Positions 16,783 to 23,710 of a stretch of 64,000 nt of DNA are shown here, piece by piece. Location of the stretch: NCBI RefSeq assembly GCF_020907985.1, contig NZ_JAJJPA010000024.1:40364-104363 (forward strand). The letters run 5' to 3'. Every line of letters starts with the position of its first letter. The stretch's first letter is position 1. Position numbers and translations under genes: made by a program. Source of the DNA: Kitasatospora humi. GTDB taxonomy: Bacteria; Actinomycetota; Actinomycetes; Streptomycetales; Streptomycetaceae. The notes beneath the pieces are model-generated. The model was not told the origin of the DNA. It made no database searches and saw only the letters and a list, made by a program, of their open reading frames with translations.

Positions 16783-18192
16783 TCAGACGAAATCGCGCAG
16801 ATCGCTCGCCTGATACGCGAGATCCTGCGGCATGGGCAGGGACAGCTGCCCAAGGGCCAGGCGCTTCAACGCCTGGGGATTGCGCTTGGCGACGCGCGCG
16901 AAGGCGTCCAGAGTGAACCCGATCAACGCCTTGCGCTCACGGCAGGTGTTTGGCAGGGTTCCGAACTCGCCTGCGCCGGCCGAGAATGAGCGGTGGTAGC
17001 ACTCCCCGCCGCAGATATGCCGCGCCCAGCAGCTTCGGCACGGTTCCCGCTCGTCGACCCGCTTGAAGTGCCGACTGCGCACCTCGACAATTGGCAGCCC
17101 CCGGGTGATGTTCCCCATTTCGAATGTCGGTTCCTCGATGGCATGGTGGCACGAGTAAACTCGGCCATCCGGTCCAACGGTAACCGCATTCCTAGCCGCC
17201 TGGCAAGGGTACCAAGAACTCACCGCACGGCCTTGATGCAAGATCTTCTGAAAGAACGACCCGAATGGCATGATATCCAGCACCATGCCGTTTTCGAGGT
17301 TATCAGTCCACCATTCGAGGAGATCTATCATCTCGGATTCACTGCTTGAGCTGATTCCCTCATTGTTGTACATCGGCTGCACATGGACTTCATTGAATCC
17401 CAGGGCTACCAGATACTTGTGAAGGGCCAGCAACGGCGTCCCCGGCTGGCTCACCGCGCGAACTCGCCTCATTGGAGATGTGCGAGTTTCAATCATCCGC
17501 CGGATGTTCCGGAGAACGATTCTGCTGGTAGGACGCCCGGAAAGGAGCACTCGATCCGAATTCAGCGCCGGTGGGCCGTCGAGGCTGACGACCAGGGAGA
17601 TCGCGTGCGCCTCGCACCACTGCAGCGTTCGAGCCGTGAGCAGCGTGCCGTTAGTATATACGTTGAATTGCACTTTCAAGCCGCGGGCAGCCGCGTTAGC
17701 CTCGGCATACTCGACGCTGCGTTCCAGGATTTCTCGCTCAAGCAGTGGCTCCCCACCGACGAAGAAGATCCGCACTGGCCGCGTCGGATCCGCCTGGTCG
17801 AGGACCTGATCGATACTGGTCTTCGCGGTCTCCCAGGACATCCCCCCGGGGACCTCGGAGCCCTTCATTTCCTTGGTGTCCAGCTCGTTGTAGCAGTACG
17901 TGCAGCCCATGTTGCAGTGGTAGGTGTTGGCTATTACGAGCTGGCTGATCTGAGTACTTGCGTTGTCAGCGGGCACCGGGAACGAGGGCGTGGTGATCAC
18001 ACGAGTCAACTCTTGCCATTCGCGGCGCTCTTCATCCGTCAGCTCTGCACCACCGTGCCCGGCCTCCGCGAAACGCCTTGCGCGCTCCGCAATGTGGGGC
18101 GGCAGACTGGTGAACGACATCCGATTCGGATCATAGAGCGTGGCTCGCTGGCCATCACCGCTGGGGAGAACTACCGGTTCTTCGGAAGCCAT
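16783..18192 (-). CDS. Radical SAM/SPASM peptide maturase
   Basis: A 469-residue maturase. The radical SAM cluster motif is CNMGCTYC (Cys93, 97, 100), followed by the FFVGGEPLLE SAM-binding stretch. The C-terminal SPASM domain is complete: Cys330 and Cys348 (C-x13-G-x4-C), Cys385/388/394/398 (CxxCx5CxxxC) and Cys417, enough for two auxiliary Fe-S clusters. The first ~70 residues (YDPNRMSFTSL, ELTDEERREWQEL) may be a leader-recognition domain. SPASM enzymes make C-S, C-C or C-O links in peptides. The ATG at 18192 has GAGGAG upstream. Local GC is clearly lower than in the flanking chromosome. Confidence 0.9.
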   Translation of the reverse strand: MASEEPVVLPSGDGQRATLYDPNRMSFTSLPPHIAERARRFAEAGHGGAELTDEERREWQELTRVITTPSFPVPADNASTQISQLVIANTYHCNMGCTYCYNELDTKEMKGSEVPGGMSWETAKTSIDQVLDQADPTRPVRIFFVGGEPLLEREILERSVEYAEANAAARGLKVQFNVYTNGTLLTARTLQWCEAHAISLVVSLDGPPALNSDRVLLSGRPTSRIVLRNIRRMIETRTSPMRRVRAVSQPGTPLLALHKYLVALGFNEVHVQPMYNNEGISSSSESEMIDLLEWWTDNLENGMVLDIMPFGSFFQKILHQGRAVSSWYPCQAARNAVTVGPDGRVYSCHHAIEEPTFEMGNITRGLPIVEVRSRHFKRVDEREPCRSCWARHICGGECYHRSFSAGAGEFGTLPNTCRERKALIGFTLDAFARVAKRNPQALKRLALGQLSLPMPQDLAYQASDLRDFV

Positions 18193-18236
18193 TTCACTCC
18201 TCGCCATTTCACGAATCCCAGTTCTGCCAGGTGGTG

Positions 18237-18283
18237 CAGCCCTCAGGCCCGTCCACGGGCCCTGCAGTCGGGCCTGAGGGCTG
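18237..18283 (-). terminator. Stem-loop between RiPP precursor and maturase genes
   Basis: CAGCCCTCAGGCCCG (18237-18251) pairs perfectly with CGGGCCTGAGGGCTG (18269-18283), a 15-bp stem with a 17-nt loop. It sits after the precursor stop and before the SPASM gene. This is the usual place for an attenuator that lets the precursor be made in excess over the enzymes. Confidence 0.75.
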
Positions 18284-18312
18284 GAGAATACCGAGCTCAT
18301 CTATGCGGATCG

Positions 18313-18444
18313 TCAGGCGATCTCACAGAGGATCCCGGGACGCTCGACCTGGTCCTCGGCGTAAAGCTCCTCGACAAGGCCGCTCAGGTCGATCAGCTCG
18401 ATGTCCTGCTCGACGATCTCAGCGGTAGCAACTGCACTGGTCAT
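18313..18444 (-). CDS. RiPP precursor peptide (43 residues)
   Basis: A small gene found by reading the minus strand upstream of the maturase. The ATG at 18444 is preceded by GGGGAGGTGA, the strongest ribosome site in the cluster. The product is acidic: the leader-like part carries EIVEQDIELIDLSGLVEEL, and the C-terminus is DQVERPGILCEIA with a single cysteine at position 40. The acidic, hydrophobic leader with LxxL-like spacing is typical of RiPP precursors. The core is probably the last 8-12 residues. A hairpin follows before the modification genes. Modifications predicted from neighbours are a thioamide, a radical crosslink and a hydroxylation. Confidence 0.8.
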   Translation of the reverse strand: MTSAVATAEIVEQDIELIDLSGLVEELYAEDQVERPGILCEIA

Positions 18445-19133
18445 AACTGTTTCACCTCCCCTAGTCGACCAGACTGCGATCTACCCATAGCGCTCTCCAC
18501 ACAAACACAGAAGTAATGATGTCCAGTATGTAATACATGTCCGATATTTCTAAATCATGACGCTCGTCGGAACTATGCAGATGATTTGCCTGCGCTCAGA
18601 TTGAGGTTTATGCGCGCGGAGAACTTCGCCCCATCGCCTCTTCGACGAAGGTGGACGGCGGACACACCTGTTCGCGGCACTGGCACCGTCTGACCTGCGG
18701 CTCGAATACGACTCGACGAACACTCGCCGCACTCTCGTCAAGCCGCCGCAGGTAACCGCTCTTCACCCGGGCCGAGTTGTGCCGCACGACGGACAGCCCA
18801 CCCCGTCGCCGATTGTGGCGGCCTGGACGGTCAGAGCACTGACCGCTACGTCGGCAGCTTGGTGAAGCCGGGGGTTGGAGGGGATCGTCAGCCACGATCG
18901 TTCGTGATCGCAACTCCAACGATCCATCAGCTGAGAGGAAAAGGATGCTATACGGCGCCAGGACCGATCACGGCTGGACTAACGGCTCGGTCCGCGATTG
19001 ATGGTGGGTGTAGCTCCGTCTCGGGGGCAGCTGAGTTGCGACGGCCGTTGACCAGCCCGGGGTGTTGTGATGGGCGGTGCTCGGTCGGGATATTCGCTGG
19101 TCGTCGCTCGTTGATGGTGGTCATACTGCCGCG
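18445..19133. other. Gene-free stretch with low-GC putative promoter of the RiPP operon
   Basis: About 690 bp without a gene I can support. From about 18480 to 18610 the sequence is much richer in A/T than the surroundings. It includes tracts such as TGTATTACATACTGGACATC on the minus strand, a plausible promoter/operator zone for the precursor operon. A right-hand copy of a dispersed repeat follows at 18814-18927. A 63-codon minus-strand frame at 18550-18741 has no ribosome site and no recognisable features. Confidence 0.55.
18814..18927. repeat. Direct repeat, right copy (partner 11182-11310)
   Basis: Same orientation as the left copy; see that entry for shared motifs. In one minus-strand frame it reads RLHQAADVAVSALTVQA; the left copy reads LHHAAGVAVNALTVH in the corresponding frame. 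Both therefore look like remnants of one protein-coding sequence of unknown identity. Confidence 0.7.
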
Positions 19134-19664
19134 ATGGATCCAGTGACGCTTGAGACCGACCGGCTGGTGCTTCGGGCCTTCACACCTGCCGACGTGGATG
19201 CGGTGTACGAAGCCTGCCAGGACGAGGACATCCAGTTCTACACCCCGGTGCCGGTGCCGTACCGGCGTGCGGACGCGGAGAAGCTCGTCGGCGAGAAGCT
19301 GCCCGCTCAGTGGGCCGAGGACAGGGACTACACCCTCGGCGCGTTCCGCAAGGACACCGGCGCCCTGGTCGGCTCGTACTGCCTGACCCTCATCAGCCGC
19401 GGCGTCTGGGAGCTCGGTTACTGGGCGGTCAAGGAACAGCGCGGACGCGGGTACTCGGTGGAGGCCGCTCGGGCCCTGTGCGACTGGGGCTGGACCACCC
19501 TCGACGTCCACCGCATCGAGTGGTGGGCCATGGCCGGGAACACCGGCTCGCGTGCCGTCGCCGAGAAACTCGGCTTCACCGTCGAAGGGACACTGCGCAA
19601 TCGTGGCATCGCCAACGATGGCAAGCCGCACGACTGGTGGGTGGGCGGACTGCTGAGGCCCTGA
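19134..19664 (+). CDS. GNAT acetyltransferase, RimJ/RimL-like
   Basis: A 176-residue acetyltransferase of the type that acetylates N-terminal or side-chain amines. It begins with the family's VTLETDRLVLRAFTPADVDA and has the acetyl-CoA loop EQRGRGYSVEAARAL and the RIEWWAMAGNTGSRAVAEKLGF C-terminal motif. The ATG at 19134 starts MDPVTLETDR; no clear ribosome site precedes it. It stands alone between the RiPP cluster and a degenerate transposase, so it is probably island cargo. Confidence 0.8.
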   Translation: MDPVTLETDRLVLRAFTPADVDAVYEACQDEDIQFYTPVPVPYRRADAEKLVGEKLPAQWAEDRDYTLGAFRKDTGALVGSYCLTLISRGVWELGYWAVKEQRGRGYSVEAARALCDWGWTTLDVHRIEWWAMAGNTGSRAVAEKLGFTVEGTLRNRGIANDGKPHDWWVGGLLRP

Positions 19665-19805
19665 TGCTCGGGCCGGTGCTTCGCCGGCTGCGTTTGCTCT
19701 TCTGCAGGGAAGTTCCCAGCTCGGACAGTGCCCGCAGAAGGGCCACACCCATTGATCATCGGCGGGCAGCCGTGACGTGGCAGTGGCCGCACGAGTTCTT
19801 CGAGT

Positions 19806-20782
19806 GTGACCAAGAAGTGGGCCCGTGCGGCCTTGACCAATCCTGTCTTCTGCGGCGTCTCGCGTGCACATCTCGGCGATTTGATCGAAGAGTTGGCCGA
19901 TCTGTGGCTCGCCCGGTGCGAGTCGGAGCTTCGGGAGCGGCGTGGTGCCGAGCGGCAGCGGGAGGCCCGTGCCGGCCCGAAGCACGACCTGGTCTTCACC
20001 GACCGCCTGCTCGTCACCCTGGTCCACCTACGCACCGGGCTCCCGCACGCCGCGCTGCCGAGTTGTACGGCATCGCCCGCTCCACGATCTCCCGCGCCAT
20101 CGGGGAGATCCGCCCGTTGCTGGCCATGCGCGGCTTCACAGTCCCCGACCACCCCGGCGTGCGACTTCGGACCCTGGCGGACGTGTTCGCCTACGCCGAG
20201 GCCGCGGGGATCCGGTTGCGGATCGACGGCGCCGAGACCCAGGTTCGCCGCCCGAAGGCAGGCAGGCCCGGACGGCGGGCCTTCGTCTCCGGCAAGAAGA
20301 AGCAGAACACCATCAAGACCACCACCATCAGCGACGGCCAGGGCCGTCTGCTGTGGTCGGGTGCGGACCGCCCGGGCCGCATGCACGACCAGACCGCGAT
20401 GCGCACCGAGGGTACCGCCGAGCAGTTCCGGCTCCACCCGAAGGTGACGGCCGAGGTCGACGAGGGCTACCGGGGGCTGGCCAACGAGTTCCCTGACCAG
20501 ATCAGCGCCCCTCCGAAGGAGCCGAAGGGCGACGCGCCGCTCGGCGAGCAGTACGCCTGGCGGGAGATGCGCCGACGGCAGTCCTCGGAGCGGATCTGCG
20601 TCGAGCACGCCAACGCCGAATTGCGGCAGTGGCGCCCGCTCCAGCGCTACACCGGCCGACGCGAGGACTACGCCGAGACCCACCGCGCGATCGCCTCGCT
20701 GGTCTCGGACCGCTCCGCCCGCCGGGCGACTCGCCGCAAGCCGAGCACCGAACTGGTGCTCGCCCGGCAGGCCGCCTGCTGA
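19806..20782 (+). mobile_element. IS5-like DDE transposase, frameshifted
   Basis: The N-terminal half (from ATG 19806: MTKKWARAALTNPVFCGVS, then LRTGLPHAAL) and the C-terminal half (ELYGIARSTISRAIGEIRPL, the DDE core with VDEGYRGL, then ERICVEHANAELR) lie in different frames. The switch occurs near 20055-20060, where a single base appears to be missing. The fold is that of the IS5/DDE_Tnp_4 group. No slippery heptamer is visible, so this looks like inactivation rather than programmed frameshifting. I could not define terminal inverted repeats. Confidence 0.8.
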
Positions 20783-21205
20783 TCAACCACCAGCCGACCC
20801 GCCAGGCCAACACGCCCCCACTTCAATCGCGGACCGACTCGTAAGGTTGCTACGGAGCCGTGGACTGCTCCGTGCCAGCCCATCGCTTGATCTTGGTGGC
20901 GGTCATCCTCCGGGCTGGCCGAGGCGGGCTCGCCAATCTTCTTCTCAGCCACTGAGGTGCTGTGCGCGTGCGCCGGTCGGTCCGCGCGCACGACACCACA
21001 CCTGTGAGCCGCGATCTGTGGTCTCGTGCCCATACTCGTCGGCAGCGGCAGCGGGCGCGCTGCCCTCCAAGTGCTGCCGAATGCCGGCATACCGCTCGGG
21101 CGCCCACTCGGGCCCCTCCAGAGAGGACCTGCCGGAGGACGCGCGGCTGCGGCGAACGGACGCGACTCACCTGCTACGTTGCCATGCTGGGGCCAACGTG
21201 GTGCG
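20783..21205. other. Gene-free stretch after the transposase, with a relic
   Basis: About 420 bp. It contains, at 20985-21125, a sequence that read on the minus strand gives ERYAGIRQHLEGSAP and resembles the relic at 8590-8735. I see no intact gene, RNA gene or convincing transposon end. Confidence 0.5.
20985..21125 (-). pseudogene. Gene relic, homologous to 8590-8735 in opposite orientation
   Basis: Minus-strand reading gives WAPERYAGIRQHLEGSAPAA followed by an acidic stretch and VWCRAR. The partner on the plus strand gives EEYAGVRRRSADGAP and LWCCAR. Neither copy is an intact gene. They lie near the two ends of the accessory region. Confidence 0.45.
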
Positions 21206-21928
21206 TTACAGGCGTCCTAGGCGCCCGACGGGGCAGTAGCGCGTGCCGCCTTCGAGTGCAACAGTTAGCCCGGGAGCGATCTCCGTGAACCCGGCGTCCC
21301 GGACCACCGGCAGCCCACTGGCCGTCAGCTCGGCCCAGCGGGCGGGGGCGGCGGTCCGGACGGCGAGCGCGAAGCCGGCCTCCTGCCACTCCTTGCGCTG
21401 CCCGTCGTCCAACCGCCACCAGGCGAGCTGGGCGGCGTGGCCGGTCTGCGCCATGGTCTTGCCGGCGCTCATCGCCAGCTCCGGGTTGAGCCAGAGCACC
21501 GGCAGCTCCGGTGCCGGGGGCGCGGGGACGAACGCCTCGGGATCGCTCAGCTCGGTGCCCGACACCTGGAGCTTGGCCAGTTCCTTGGGCCAGCCGTCCA
21601 GCGGGACCGGCGGGAAGACCCGCACCTCGGCCGTCTCACCCGTCACCGTGATGCCCGGCAACTCGGCCGTCCTGCGCCACTCGCCGCCACGGGCCCGCCG
21701 GACGACCTTGCGGATCCGGGCGTCCTCCCAGGCGTGCACCGCCTCGGCCCATTCGCCGTCGCCGCCGGACCGCGGGTCGGCGAGCAGCGTGAGCACGGCG
21801 CGGGCCGAGGTCTGCAGCGCGTCGGTTCGGGCCGGCGGTGCCGTCTTCTCCAGGTGGACCACCAGCGGCAGGACGAACTGCTGCTTGGCATCGCGGTCGT
21901 TCGGGTCGGAGGCGAAGGGGGAGGTCAC
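21206..21928 (-). CDS. Pth2-family peptidyl-tRNA hydrolase with altered C-terminus
   Basis: A 240-residue protein of the bacterial/archaeal PTH2-type fold, which releases tRNA from stalled peptidyl-tRNA. The catalytic domain is in the C-terminal half: LPVLWLNPELAMSAGKTMAQ, then TGHAAQLAWWRL, then RDAGFTEIAPG. The N-terminal half (VVRRARGGEWRR, VRVFPPVPLDGWPKELAKLQ) is an actinomycete extension. After TEIAPG the last ~20 residues (LTVALEGGTRYCPVGRLGRL) differ from the family's usual end. A fragment with that usual end lies at 10871-10948, so this 3' end was probably rewritten by the adjacent insertion. Confidence 0.82.
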   Translation of the reverse strand: MTSPFASDPNDRDAKQQFVLPLVVHLEKTAPPARTDALQTSARAVLTLLADPRSGGDGEWAEAVHAWEDARIRKVVRRARGGEWRRTAELPGITVTGETAEVRVFPPVPLDGWPKELAKLQVSGTELSDPEAFVPAPPAPELPVLWLNPELAMSAGKTMAQTGHAAQLAWWRLDDGQRKEWQEAGFALAVRTAAPARWAELTASGLPVVRDAGFTEIAPGLTVALEGGTRYCPVGRLGRL

Positions 21929-22002
21929 CCGGACAGACTACCGTCGGCCGGCTGCCGACCAGCCGGCCGTCCGTTCACCGTCGGCGCCGGGGTGGTCTGC
22001 GT

Positions 22003-22923
22003 TCACCGTCGATAGCCACGGCCCGGTTCGCGCTCCTCGGCCTCGTCATAGGTGAGGAACCAGCCCTCCGGATGGGTCGCCGCCAGCAGGCGCTCCAGGC
22101 GGGCGGCGCTGTCCTCGTCCGGGTCCTGGCCTGCCATGTCGTAGACACCGAGCAGCTCGTCGATGCACCCCTCCCAGTCGTAGTCGTACAGGTCGGCGGG
22201 CAGCACGCCCATCAGGTCGGCCACCGCCTGCGGCTGGGAGGAGAGCAGGCCGCGCGCGTCGGCCAGGGCGAGCCGCAGCGCCAGCTCCTCACCGGGGCAG
22301 CGGGGCAGCGGCCACTCGCCGAGCCCGAGGTCGTCGGCCAGGTCGTCGAAGGCCCGGGCCATCGCCCGCCGCCAGGACGGGTGCATCCGCCAACTCGCCT
22401 GCGGCAACCGGGCGAACACCGCCCAGTCCTGCTCCTCGCCCTCGATCACCGGCTCGTCGCCGTGCTCGTCGAGGTCGTCGTAGGCGGCATCGCCCAGTGC
22501 CAGCAGCTGGGTGTGCAACAGGCAGGCGGTACGCGGGGTCAGGGTCCAGTCGCCGGCCTCGTCGTCCTCGCCCTCCAGGGGGAAGAGCTCGGCGAAGTCG
22601 GGGGCGAAGTCCTCGGTGGTGCTCAACTCCAGGGTGCCGCCGAGCGCCTCGATGCCGGGCAGCGCGCCGATCAACCGGTCCGGGTGGAGCAGCGCGCCCA
22701 ATGCGGCATGCGGATCCTCCTGCACCTCGCGCAGCAGCTCCATGCGCTGGGTCGCGGCATCGAGCCCGGTGAAGTCCAGTTCCTCCACCGCCGCCACCGC
22801 CGCGGCCCGCAGTGCCGGCCAGTCGGTCACCCGGATCCCGAGCACCACGGTCGCCTCGATCTCCAACGCACCCGGATTGTCCGTCGCGCCCGGCCCCTGC
22901 GGATGATCACTACGCTCGCCCAT
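22003..22923 (-). CDS. Conserved hypothetical protein, acidic
   Basis: A 306-residue soluble, strongly acidic protein without recognisable catalytic motifs. It has helical segments (LPGIEALGGTLELSTTED; RMHPSWRRAMARAFDDLADD) and a C-terminal region LLAATHPEGWFLTYDEAEER. The ATG at 22923 begins MGERSDHPQG; an in-frame extension upstream looks non-coding. It lies 74 bp upstream of pth2 on the same strand and could be co-transcribed with it. Function unknown. Confidence 0.65.
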   Translation of the reverse strand: MGERSDHPQGPGATDNPGALEIEATVVLGIRVTDWPALRAAAVAAVEELDFTGLDAATQRMELLREVQEDPHAALGALLHPDRLIGALPGIEALGGTLELSTTEDFAPDFAELFPLEGEDDEAGDWTLTPRTACLLHTQLLALGDAAYDDLDEHGDEPVIEGEEQDWAVFARLPQASWRMHPSWRRAMARAFDDLADDLGLGEWPLPRCPGEELALRLALADARGLLSSQPQAVADLMGVLPADLYDYDWEGCIDELLGVYDMAGQDPDEDSAARLERLLAATHPEGWFLTYDEAEEREPGRGYRR

Positions 22924-23200
22924 GCGACAAGGTTGACAAGAAGTGGCAGCCGTGTCCATCGGCTCAGCCGAACCTGGCCCCTTGGATCCGGGTGTGTCCG
23001 GGATCAAGCGTCTTACCTGGGCATTTGCACGCCTGGTCGAGCGCGGTCGGCGACTTGGACCGCCGCGCCTCGCGGCGGCCCGGACCGGCGGCCGCGGCAG
23101 GGCGTGGCGCTCCCCGGAGCGGGCGCCGGGTGCCGGACGGCGGCGGGGCCTCCCGGCGCGCTTGCCGGGCTTCGACCGGATCACGGCCGAGGATGACGGC

Positions 23201-23572
23201 ATGACTGACATCGAGGACTTCGGCGGCGGCACTCCGGCCAACCCGGACGTGCTGGTGGTGACCACGAACGACGTGCCGGGCTACCGGGTGGACCGGGTGA
23301 TCGGGGAGGTGTTCGGGCTCACCGTGCGCAGCCGACACCTGGGGACCCAGATCGGGGCCTCGTTCAAGTCGATGCTGGGCGGGGAGCTGAAGGGCCTGAC
23401 CAAGACCCTGGTGGACAGCCGCAACCAGGCCATGGAGCGACTGGTGGAGCAGGCGCGGGTGCGCGGCGGGAACGCCGTGCTGGCGATGCGGTTCGACGTC
23501 ACGGAGGCCGCCGACCTCGGCACCGAGATCTGCGCCTACGGCACGGCGGTGGTCGTCAGTCCGGTCTCCTGA
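23201..23572 (+). CDS. YbjQ/UPF0145-family protein
   Basis: A 123-residue protein of the YbjQ (putative heavy-metal-binding, pentameric) family. Visible hallmarks are VLVVTTNDVPGYRVDRVIGEVFG, LTVRSRHLG, a helix with SRNQAMERLVEQARVRGGNAVLAMRFD, and the final CAYGTAVVV strand. The ATG at 23201 gives MTDIEDFGGG. It is monocistronic and convergent with the paa operon, with a strong hairpin between. Confidence 0.85.
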   Translation: MTDIEDFGGGTPANPDVLVVTTNDVPGYRVDRVIGEVFGLTVRSRHLGTQIGASFKSMLGGELKGLTKTLVDSRNQAMERLVEQARVRGGNAVLAMRFDVTEAADLGTEICAYGTAVVVSPVS

Positions 23573-23635
23573 GCCCTGGGGTCCCCGAGTCGGCCCTGCC
23601 TCCCTGACGGCGGACCTGACCCGGGCCATGGCGTT

Positions 23636-23673
23636 GGGGGCGTGCGGTCGACCGTCGCCGACCGCACGCCCCC
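23636..23673. terminator. Strong stem-loop between ybjQ-like gene and paaE
   Basis: GGGGGCGTGCGGTCG (23636-23650) pairs perfectly with CGACCGCACGCCCCC (23659-23673) around an 8-nt loop. It lies between two convergent transcription units and can terminate either. Confidence 0.75.
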
Positions 23674-23710
23674 GCCTCGGTCAGCCGCAGCGGCCCGGCT
23701 CCCGTGGTGC

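Noticed and set aside
18550..18741. 63-codon minus-strand frame upstream of the RiPP precursor
   Set aside because: No ribosome site, basic composition unlike a leader peptide, and it lies over the probable promoter.
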